Below are positions 1 through 5,253 of a DNA stretch of 5,253 nucleotides, piece after piece. The notes beneath the pieces are model-generated. The model worked only from the letters and a program-made list of their open reading frames with translations. It did not search any database and was not told the origin of the DNA. The position numbers and the translations under genes are program-made. Origin of the DNA: Candidatus Daviesbacteria bacterium RIFCSPLOWO2_02_FULL_41_8 (GTDB taxonomy: Bacteria; Patescibacteriota; Microgenomatia; Daviesbacterales; UBA10151). Location: assembly GCA_001777455.1 (NCBI GenBank), contig MFDZ01000023.1, positions 1 to 5,253 on the forward strand. Direction: 5' to 3'. Position 1 is the first letter of the stretch, and every line of letters begins with the position of its first letter.

Positions 1-1040
1 ATAATGCCGCCACGGATAAAGAAGTAACATATTATTGGATTAAGTCTGCCGCCAAGCATATTAATTTATCACTGGACCTGCTCTCCTCGATGGTTAAGGA
101 ATCTCTGCTTAAACAGGAAGAAATTGACCGGGAGAAAGGCGTAATTGTGGAAGAACTCCGGCTGCTTCGGGATAACCCTGCCCGCTACATTTGGGATTTA
201 TATGAAAGGTTACAATTTGGGAATCAGCCGTTGGGTTGGGATATTGGCGGTGAGGAAAAAATTATTGCGGCCATAAATAAAGAAGAAATGATTTCCTATG
301 TGGACTCCCTCTACTCCCCGGACAACATGGCATTGGTGATAGCGGGGAAATTGCCTAGCGATATTGAAAAACTTGCTAATGACTATTTTTTAAGTTTACC
401 CAAACGTAGCAAATATAAATTTAAACCATACAAACAAAATAAACAAACAAATCCGAAAATAAGTGTTTTTTATAAAGCTACCGATCAAGCGAATCTTATT
501 TTGGGGTTGGAAACTTTTGGCAGAGATGATAAAAGACGCTACACAGCCAAAGTTTTATCAACTATTTTGGGAGAAGGGATGTCTTCACGATTGTTTATCC
601 AGGTCCGGGAACGGAGGGGTCTGGCATATCATGTCAGTTCTCACCACAGCAGCTATAAAGATACGGGATCATTCGCCGTTTACGCCGGACTGAAGCTGGA
701 AAAAGTATATGAAGGCTTGGAAGTGATTTTGGCAGAGTTGCAAATTTTAACTTCTGAAAAAGTGACAGATGAAGAGTTAAAAAAAGCTAGAGAAATGATC
801 AGAGGAAGAATCGCACTGCAGTCTGAATCAACTAACTTTTTGGCGGAATATTTTGGTACAAACTTTGTCCTGGACAGAAAAATAGAAACTTTTGAAGAAA
901 TTTTAGAAAAGATTGATAAAGTAACAAAAGAAGACTTGCGTGATTTAGCCAAAGAATTATTTGTCAATAAAAATTACAACCTGCAAGTAATTGCACCGAT
1001 CAAAAATGCCTCTAAATTTGAAAAAATCTTAAATTCTTAA
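1..1040 (+). CDS. M16 family (insulinase/processing-peptidase type) zinc peptidase, 5'-truncated by the window edge
   Basis: The frame is open from base 3 to the TAA at 1038-1040, giving 345 residues. The ATG at 90 is an internal methionine, because typical M16 sequence (NAATDKEVTYY, then a helix ending in LDLLSSM) precedes it without a stop. The family normally has about 410-430 residues, so roughly 80 are missing, including the HxxEH zinc/catalytic motif. What remains includes the EKGVIVEE segment (132-155), which carries the distal Glu zinc ligand in this family, then the D-N-P stretch and the SPDNMALVIAG strand that closes the first domain. The second domain has GEGMSSRLF and RERRGLAYHV (606-635), holding the Arg/Tyr pair that M16 enzymes use to hold the substrate. 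The C-terminus looks complete. Known members degrade or process peptides. Substrate and cellular location cannot be judged without the N-terminus. The 3' end overlaps the convergent bcrC by 12 nt. Confidence 0.93.
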   Translation, partial: NAATDKEVTYYWIKSAAKHINLSLDLLSSMVKESLLKQEEIDREKGVIVEELRLLRDNPARYIWDLYERLQFGNQPLGWDIGGEEKIIAAINKEEMISYVDSLYSPDNMALVIAGKLPSDIEKLANDYFLSLPKRSKYKFKPYKQNKQTNPKISVFYKATDQANLILGLETFGRDDKRRYTAKVLSTILGEGMSSRLFIQVRERRGLAYHVSSHHSSYKDTGSFAVYAGLKLEKVYEGLEVILAELQILTSEKVTDEELKKAREMIRGRIALQSESTNFLAEYFGTNFVLDRKIETFEEILEKIDKVTKEDLRDLAKELFVNKNYNLQVIAPIKNASKFEKILNS

Positions 1041-1556
1041 GAAAACTTTTCCCAGAAATTTTTTAGTTAAAATTGCAAGCGCCAAAGAAGTAATTGCCAC
1101 AACAAAACCTCCTAAAATATCCAGCGGATAGTGTACGCCGACATAGATTCTTGATATTCCTATCCAGACAGCAATCGGTAAAAATAGCAGTGACCAGCTG
1201 GATTTAGAGTAAATAAAAGCAAAAGCTAGTACACCGGCAATTGTGGCGTGTCGGGAGGGGAAAGAGGCGCTGTTTGCCGATTCCATAACAATCGGGACAA
1301 AATTAAAAGACACAAATGGTCTGGGTTCAAAGAAAAAAAGATGAATTGTTTTAATGAGTAAAACCGCTAGAGGAAGAGCTAGGACGGTCAGTAGAAAAGC
1401 TTTTTTCTCGCGGATACCTCCCTTTATTGCCAGTACAAAGACAAGTAAAAATGTCAAATATATCAAAGGTACAGTGGCAAAAATCATTGATTGATCAAGG
1501 ACAAAGGAGCGGCCGTTTAAGTTGAATATGGAGAAAAACAAACTTACGTTATCCAT
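1029..1556 (-). CDS. bcrC: PAP2-family membrane phosphatase, BcrC-like undecaprenyl-diphosphatase
   Basis: This 175-residue protein has about five hydrophobic segments (near residues 23-45, 52-76, 104-118, 121-138 and 144-166). It carries the PAP2 phosphatase motifs: FEPRPF (76-81), FPSRHA (99-104) and SRIYVGVHYPLD (135-146), which supply the catalytic His103, His142 and Asp146 plus phosphate-binding Arg79 and Arg136. FEPRPF and the HYPxD block resemble Bacillus BcrC as I recall it. The Lys of the classical KX6RP motif is not at its usual spacing: position 72 is His, and the nearest Lys is 69. BcrC also seems to lack that Lys, which supports the subfamily call. Expected role: removal of one phosphate from undecaprenyl diphosphate at the membrane to recycle the lipid carrier. 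The start overlaps the end of dgkA by 13 nt and has no clear Shine-Dalgarno sequence, so coupled translation is likely. Phosphatidylglycerophosphate or another lipid phosphate remains a possible substrate. Confidence 0.88.
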   Translation of the reverse strand: MDNVSLFFSIFNLNGRSFVLDQSMIFATVPLIYLTFLLVFVLAIKGGIREKKAFLLTVLALPLAVLLIKTIHLFFFEPRPFVSFNFVPIVMESANSASFPSRHATIAGVLAFAFIYSKSSWSLLFLPIAVWIGISRIYVGVHYPLDILGGFVVAITSLALAILTKKFLGKVFLRI

Positions 1557-1918
1557 TGTCTAATATACGGTAGAAAAACAATGGATCCAATAATTGCAGA
1601 AGCTGCGGCCGCCACTAATACCGCCCCGGCCGAGATATCTTTAGCTAATTTTGCCCCGGGATGCTCTTTATTTGTAAACGCATCAACTACCGCTTCGATT
1701 GCGGTATTAGTTAATTCTAAGGAGATAACAAATCCAATTAGGAAAAAAATTACCATCCAATCAGTTCGCGAAATATTAAAAATAAGAGAGAAAATAATAA
1801 CCAGAAATCCCGCAATAAAGTGAAATTTTAAATTCGGTTCTTCCTTTAGAGCAGAAATAATTCCTACGAAAGCATACTTAAAAGAAACTACCCGGTGATT
1901 GCTCGCTAAATTTTCCAT
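1544..1918 (-). CDS. dgkA: DgkA-family integral membrane kinase, probably undecaprenol kinase
   Basis: This 124-residue protein has the size and three-helix layout of prokaryotic diacylglycerol kinase (hydrophobic stretches near 30-48, 54-74 and 96-117). An N-terminal amphipathic part contains the ALKEEPN segment (23-29). The core signature ELTNTAIEAVVD (68-79) carries Glu68, Asn71 and Glu75, matching E. coli DgkA Glu69, Asn72 and Glu76. It is followed by H86, the AKD triplet (92-94) and AGAVL (97-101). In Gram-positive bacteria such enzymes phosphorylate undecaprenol rather than diacylglycerol. The adjacent, overlapping BcrC-like phosphatase points the same way, because both activities replenish undecaprenyl phosphate. 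The ATG at 1918 is the most upstream start: no ATG, GTG or TTG lies between it and the in-frame stop at 1958-1960. There is no Shine-Dalgarno sequence, and the promoter sits almost against the start codon. Confidence 0.93.
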   Translation of the reverse strand: MENLASNHRVVSFKYAFVGIISALKEEPNLKFHFIAGFLVIIFSLIFNISRTDWMVIFFLIGFVISLELTNTAIEAVVDAFTNKEHPGAKLAKDISAGAVLVAAAASAIIGSIVFLPYIRQWIT

Positions 1919-1928
1919 TGGTCTATTT

Positions 1929-1937
1929 AGTATACCA
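1929..1937 (-). promoter_or_regulatory. Extended -10 promoter for dgkA-bcrC
   Basis: Read on the minus strand, TGGTATACT is a perfect extended -10 (TGn followed by TATACT at 1934-1929). No convincing -35 lies 16-18 bp upstream, which is common for extended -10 promoters. Normal spacing puts the transcription start near 1922 (an A), leaving about 4 nt before the dgkA ATG at 1918. This is a pattern-based call. Confidence 0.6.
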
Positions 1938-1940
1938 CGT

Positions 1941-1959
1941 GACTTGACTTGAAAGACTT
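1941..1959 (+). repeat. Three copies of GACTT in the divergent promoter region
   Basis: GACTT occurs at 1941-1945, 1946-1950 and 1955-1959. The first two are tandem, and the third follows after GAAA. They cover the -35 and spacer of the purF promoter and lie just upstream of the dgkA -10. Such an arrangement could bind a regulator, but short repeats also arise by chance in AT-rich DNA. A palindrome, CACGTG, sits beside them at 1936-1941. Confidence 0.3.
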
Positions 1960-1972
1960 AATTGGTTATATT
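1944..1972 (+). promoter_or_regulatory. Sigma-70-type promoter for purF, predicted leaderless
   Basis: TTGACT (1944-1949) and TATATT (1967-1972) are separated by exactly 17 bp, and each matches the consensus hexamer at five of six positions. Standard -10 to +1 spacing puts the transcription start at about 1978-1979, on the purF ATG itself. No 5' untranslated region is therefore expected, which leaves no room for a riboswitch or Shine-Dalgarno sequence. The in-frame TAG at 1972-1974 rules out an upstream start codon. Confidence 0.7.
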
Positions 1973-1977
1973 AGGCT

Positions 1978-3378
1978 ATGGGAACTGAGATTAAAGAGAA
2001 ATGTGGAATATTTGGGGTATACGGGAGGGGATTTGAGGCGGCTCGCTTAGTTCACCCGGGTCTTTGGGCCCTGCAACACCGGGGTCAGGAATCTTCAGGA
2101 ATTGCATCCTCTGACGGAAACAAGATTTATCTTCACAAAGGCTTAGGTTTAGTTTCTCACGTTTTTGAGGAAAAAGATTTAAAATACTTAAAAGGTTATT
2201 TGGCAGTCGGTCACAACCGTTATTCAACTTCAGGCGGCTCAATTAAGTCGCATGCCCAGCCGATTTTGGAAAAAATTAGCGGAAAGAAATTCATTTCTTT
2301 GGTCCACAATGGCAATCTTACTTCAGTTAAAAAATTAGAAGAATTCTTAAAACTCAACAAGGTTTCAATATTGGCTCTAAATGATTCGGAAATGATGGCC
2401 AAAGCAATTGCCGTTTATATGAAAGAAGGTCTTAAATTGGAGGAAGCAATCAAAAAGGCTTATCCATTATTCACCGGAGTATTTTGTTTGCTGGTTATGG
2501 ATGAGAAAAAGATTGTTGCGGTCCGGGATGGCTTCGGTATCAGACCGCTTTGTTTGGGTAAATTAAACGGCGGGTATATCGTCGCATCAGAAACCTGCGC
2601 CTTGGATATTGTCGGAGCAAAGTTTTTACGGGAGGTTGAACCGGGTGAAATGATCATAATTGATGAAAGCGGCTTGAAAAGTATCCAAATAGAAAAAGGA
2701 AATCAAAAGCTGGATGTTTTTGAATATGTGTATTTTGCCAGACCAGACAGCATTATACTGGGGAAAAGTGTTGATGCAGTGAGACAAAATTTCGGACGGG
2801 AATTGGCAAAAGAAACAAATATTAAAGCAGATATAGTTATTCCTATTCCGGATTCTGCTATTCCGGCTGCCATCGGATTTTCCCGGGAGTCCGGCATTCT
2901 TTTTGAAATGGGTCTGATTAAAAATCGTTACATTCACCGGACTTTTATTTCCCCCGAGCAACACACCCGCCAAAAAATTGTTCAATTAAAACTTAATCCG
3001 ATGAGGCATGTACTTGAAGGAAAGAAAGTTATCGTGATTGATGATTCAATAGTCAGGGGCACCACTTCAAAACAAATGATGAAAATGATTAGAGATGCCG
3101 GGGCAAAAGAAATTCATCTCTTGGTTTCTTCTCCTCCGATTAAATTTCCGGATTTCTATGGTATTGATACCCCGGACCAAAAAGAGCTGATTGCGGCAGT
3201 AAAACAAATACCGCAAATTGAAAAAGAGTTAGGGGTAGATTCTCTGCATTATTTATCATATAAAGGATTAATAAAAGCCATTGGCTTGCCTGAAAATTTA
3301 CTTTGCACAGCGCTTTTTAACGGCAATTACCCGGTGGATATTGGAGAAAGAGCGAAAGAAGTATTATATGCCATATGA
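1978..3378 (+). CDS. purF: Amidophosphoribosyltransferase (glutamine PRPP amidotransferase)
   Basis: PurF catalyses the first committed step of de novo purine synthesis: PRPP plus glutamine give 5-phosphoribosylamine, glutamate and pyrophosphate. The 466-residue length is normal. The N-terminal Ntn glutaminase domain begins with an eight-residue leader, then Cys9 (CGIFG), the expected nucleophile after propeptide removal. It continues with QHRGQES (33-39), GHNRYST (78-84), HNGNL (110-114) and DGFGIRP (184-190). The phosphoribosyltransferase domain has YFARPDS (252-258) and the PRPP loop VIVIDDSIVRGTTS (351-364), then SSPPIKFPDFYGIDTP. ATG 1978 is forced as start by an in-frame TAG at 1972-1974 and by Cys9. 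Compared with Bacillus PurF as I recall it, the four Fe-S cysteine positions read Asp246, Asp392, Cys443 and Leu446, so a cluster is unlikely. The stop overlaps the next start by 4 nt. Confidence 0.97.
   Translation: MGTEIKEKCGIFGVYGRGFEAARLVHPGLWALQHRGQESSGIASSDGNKIYLHKGLGLVSHVFEEKDLKYLKGYLAVGHNRYSTSGGSIKSHAQPILEKISGKKFISLVHNGNLTSVKKLEEFLKLNKVSILALNDSEMMAKAIAVYMKEGLKLEEAIKKAYPLFTGVFCLLVMDEKKIVAVRDGFGIRPLCLGKLNGGYIVASETCALDIVGAKFLREVEPGEMIIIDESGLKSIQIEKGNQKLDVFEYVYFARPDSIILGKSVDAVRQNFGRELAKETNIKADIVIPIPDSAIPAAIGFSRESGILFEMGLIKNRYIHRTFISPEQHTRQKIVQLKLNPMRHVLEGKKVIVIDDSIVRGTTSKQMMKMIRDAGAKEIHLLVSSPPIKFPDFYGIDTPDQKELIAAVKQIPQIEKELGVDSLHYLSYKGLIKAIGLPENLLCTALFNGNYPVDIGERAKEVLYAI
3375..3378 (+). 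other. ATGA stop-start overlap coupling purF to purN-purD
   Basis: The last base of the purF ATA codon and its TGA stop (3376-3378) overlap the ATG (3375-3377) of the next gene. Upstream there is only a weak purine-rich stretch (about 3351-3360), so translation probably depends on ribosomes finishing purF. The following residues, LAILISN then TNLQAI, are the first strand and loop of a PurN fold, which confirms this start. Confidence 0.85.
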
Positions 3379-5253
3379 CAAAATTAGCAATATTAATATC
3401 TAATATCGGAACTGGTACTAACTTACAAGCCATTATTGATGCGGTGGAGTCCGGTAAAATTGATGCCAATATAGTAGCGGTTGTAAGTGATACTCCGGAA
3501 ACCCTTGGTTTAGAACGGGCAAAAAAACACCATCTGGCAATTAAAATAGTTCCTAAAAAAGAAGAGCTATTGCCACTTTTAAAAAAGTTAAATCCCGATT
3601 ATATTTGTCTAGCCGGATGGAAACAAATTATTTTAGACGAAGTAATTAATGTATTTCCCGACAGGATTTTAAATATTCATCCGGGGTTAATTCCGGACAT
3701 AATGGACGGAGTGGTAAAAAATCCGGACGGGACGAAAGCTTTATGGAATAAGGGCAAGATGACAGATAAAGCCATGCAAAATTTCCTGGATAATCGGGCA
3801 ACATACGTCGGTTCAACAGTTCACTCCTTATCTTTAGAATTTGATTTTGGTCTGATTTTGGGGAGGTGTTTTGAAAAAGTCATAAAAGGAGACAGTAATG
3901 AATCTTTATATAAGAGATTAAAGGTGAAAGAAAATAAATTATATATTGAGGTTTTAGCAAATCTGTGCAACCTGAAAACAGTTCTGGTAATAGATGGCGG
4001 TGGTAGAGGGGCGGCGTTGGTTGATAAATATGCCCAGTCAAAACAGGTGGGAAAAATTTTAGTGGTTCCAGGTAATGATTTAATGCAGATAAATACCAAA
4101 AAGCCAGTATTAACTTTCCCCGATTTAAAAACAACCAGTGTTAAAGAAATCCTGGAGATATGCAAAAAAGAAAAAGTAGACTTAGTAGATGTCGCGCAAG
4201 ATAATGCAGTGGAAGTAGGTTTAGTAGACCGATTAATGAAGATCGGTATTAGTGCATTTGGTCCGACGAGAAAAGCCGGACAAATCGAGTGGGATAAGGC
4301 TTGGGCCAGGAAGTTTATACAAAAATACCAAATTCTAAACCCCAAATTTCAAATATTTAAGTCAGAAAAAGAAGGGATTAAATTTTCGAAAATGTACCCT
4401 AATAATAGATGGTTTGTAAAAACTGCAGGACTGGCAGAAGGCAAAGGAGTAATCCCGGCTGAAAATATTGATGAGACAATTATGGCTATTAAACAAATGC
4501 AAAAATTTGGAACATCCGGAGAAACTTTTCTCTTGGAGGAGTGGTTAATAGGAGAGGAATTTTCTGCATTTGCTATCTGTGATGGAGAGGATTTTAAAGT
4601 AATTGGTTTTGCGCAGGATCACAAAAGAATAAACGATGGGGACAGAGGACCAAATACCGGAGGCATGGGTTGTGTTTCAAATCCTTTGGTGGTTAATAAA
4701 GATGTTAAAAAACAAGTAGAAAATATTTTTCAAAAAACTATAGATGGCTTACGAAAAGAAGCCCGGCCATATAAAGGAATTTTGTATTTGGGTGGAATTG
4801 TAGTTGAAGGAAGGGTCTTCATTATAGAATTTAATGCCCGATGGGGTGATCCGGAAGCGGAAGTTTTAATCCCGGCAATGCAAAATGATTTTTTTGATTT
4901 AGCAAATGCAGTTATATCAGGTAAACTGAAAAACTTCAAAATTAGGATTGATAAAAAAGTAAGGGTGGCAGTGGCGGCAACGGCAAAAGGATATCCGGCG
5001 GATTATAGAGCAGTAAAAGGCAAGAAAGTTCTAGGAATTGATATGGCAAGAGAGACCGGAGTAAAAGTTTACGGAGCCGGTATCAAAAAAATTGGTGCAG
5101 ATTATGTAGTTAATGGCGGAAGGGTTTTATATGCAGTTGGTGAGGGAGATAATGTAGTAGAGGCAAGAGAAAAAGCATATGAGGCAATAGCACTTATAAA
5201 TATTGAGGGAGATAATTTGCATTACAGAAAAGATATTGGTTGGAGGGATATGG
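3375..5253 (+). CDS. purN-purD: Bifunctional PurN-PurD fusion: GAR formyltransferase and GAR synthetase, 3' end cut by the window
   Basis: One frame runs for 626 codons without a stop to the window end. Residues 1-197 form a formyltransferase: TNLQAIID (15-22), LNIHPG with Asn100 and His102 (99-104), GSTVH with His150 (146-150) and Asp157, matching E. coli PurN Asn106, His108, His137 and Asp144. From about 200 comes an ATP-grasp PurD: VLVIDGGGRGAAL (203-215), FGPT (295-298), GLAEGKGV (352-359), DHKR (415-418), GPNTGGMG (425-432), EFNARWGDPE with Mg ligands Glu485 and Asn487 (485-494) and KDIGWR (619-624), the family's C-terminal signature. Only a few residues should be missing. PurD joins phosphoribosylamine and glycine into GAR. 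PurN then transfers formyl from 10-formyl-tetrahydrofolate. Several PurD and PurN motifs deviate from E. coli. There is essentially no linker. Location should be cytosolic, and the gene is cotranscribed with purF. Confidence 0.93.
   Translation, partial: MTKLAILISNIGTGTNLQAIIDAVESGKIDANIVAVVSDTPETLGLERAKKHHLAIKIVPKKEELLPLLKKLNPDYICLAGWKQIILDEVINVFPDRILNIHPGLIPDIMDGVVKNPDGTKALWNKGKMTDKAMQNFLDNRATYVGSTVHSLSLEFDFGLILGRCFEKVIKGDSNESLYKRLKVKENKLYIEVLANLCNLKTVLVIDGGGRGAALVDKYAQSKQVGKILVVPGNDLMQINTKKPVLTFPDLKTTSVKEILEICKKEKVDLVDVAQDNAVEVGLVDRLMKIGISAFGPTRKAGQIEWDKAWARKFIQKYQILNPKFQIFKSEKEGIKFSKMYPNNRWFVKTAGLAEGKGVIPAENIDETIMAIKQMQKFGTSGETFLLEEWLIGEEFSAFAICDGEDFKVIGFAQDHKRINDGDRGPNTGGMGCVSNPLVVNKDVKKQVENIFQKTIDGLRKEARPYKGILYLGGIVVEGRVFIIEFNARWGDPEAEVLIPAMQNDFFDLANAVISGKLKNFKIRIDKKVRVAVAATAKGYPADYRAVKGKKVLGIDMARETGVKVYGAGIKKIGADYVVNGGRVLYAVGEGDNVVEAREKAYEAIALINIEGDNLHYRKDIGWRDM

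Noticed and set aside
463..693. 76-codon open frame on the plus strand
   Set aside because: It lies out of frame within the M16 peptidase, whose own frame carries the conserved residues here.
680..967. 95-codon open frame on the minus strand
   Set aside because: It is the Ser/Lys-rich reverse of the M16 coding region, a typical shadow of Glu/Lys-rich codons.
90..1040. Complete 316-residue peptidase gene starting at ATG 90
   Set aside because: The same frame is open to base 3 and encodes conserved M16 sequence upstream of this methionine, so the true start lies outside the window.
1581..1823. 80-codon open frame on the plus strand
   Set aside because: It is antisense to the DgkA signature region. 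Its Ala/Thr-rich translation is the complement of the conserved helix.
1919..1977. Purine or PRPP riboswitch upstream of purF
   Set aside because: The predicted start site is on the ATG, so there is no leader to fold. The 59 bp gap is also too short and lacks stem structures.
1991..2242. 83-codon open frame on the minus strand near the divergent promoters
   Set aside because: It covers the reverse of the PurF glutaminase motifs and has no start signals of its own.
2626..2985. 119-codon open frame on the minus strand
   Set aside because: It is antisense to the conserved central part of purF, with no promoter, ribosome site or family resemblance.
3379..3974. Separate purN gene ending before purD
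   Set aside because: I checked the frame line by line and found no stop or shift between the two domains, so a single fused gene is the simpler reading.
3821..4345. 174-codon open frame on the minus strand
   Set aside because: It lies entirely antisense to the PurN-PurD coding frame, which has clear family motifs. Its translation shows no recognisable domain and looks like low-complexity shadow sequence.
1..5253. Recoding of TGA (as in some CPR lineages)
   Set aside because: No in-frame TGA occurs inside any of the five genes, and purF ends with TGA exactly where the family ends.

Overview
The window looks like a dense piece of a small, AT-rich bacterial genome (by eye about 40% GC). It holds five protein genes, no RNA genes and almost no spacer. 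Neighbouring genes overlap by 4 to 13 nt, and the only real intergenic gap is 59 bp. None of the five reading frames contains an internal TGA, so the standard bacterial code fits. Gene compaction, the enzyme variants and the purine-gene fusion make me suspect a Patescibacteria (CPR) member, perhaps Microgenomates. That is an impression from recalled sequence style, not a demonstrated placement.

Layout: (1) 1-1040, plus strand: an M16 zinc peptidase whose N-terminus, including the HxxEH helix, lies left of the window. (2) 1029-1918, minus strand: a two-gene unit, dgkA then bcrC, converging on the peptidase with a 12 nt overlap of the two 3' ends. DgkA would phosphorylate undecaprenol and BcrC would dephosphorylate undecaprenyl diphosphate, so both yield undecaprenyl phosphate, the carrier for cell-wall precursors. 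(3) 1919-1977: a 59 bp divergent promoter region. Each side has a promoter-like element whose predicted start site falls on or within about 4 nt of the start codon, suggesting leaderless or nearly leaderless mRNAs. (4) 1978-3378, plus strand: purF, the first step of de novo purine synthesis. (5) 3375 to the window end, plus strand: one uninterrupted frame fusing a PurN domain (residues about 1-197) to a PurD domain (about 200 to the end). It overlaps purF through ATGA.

Together purF and the fusion encode steps 1, 2 and 3 of IMP synthesis in two coupled cistrons. PurD makes GAR from phosphoribosylamine and PurN formylates GAR, so the fusion joins consecutive steps, with the domains in the reverse of pathway order. 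The most interesting points are this fusion, unusual residues in normally conserved motifs of both its domains, the apparent loss of Fe-S ligands in PurF, and the predicted leaderless divergent promoters. I see no defence system, mobile element, CRISPR array or RNA gene.
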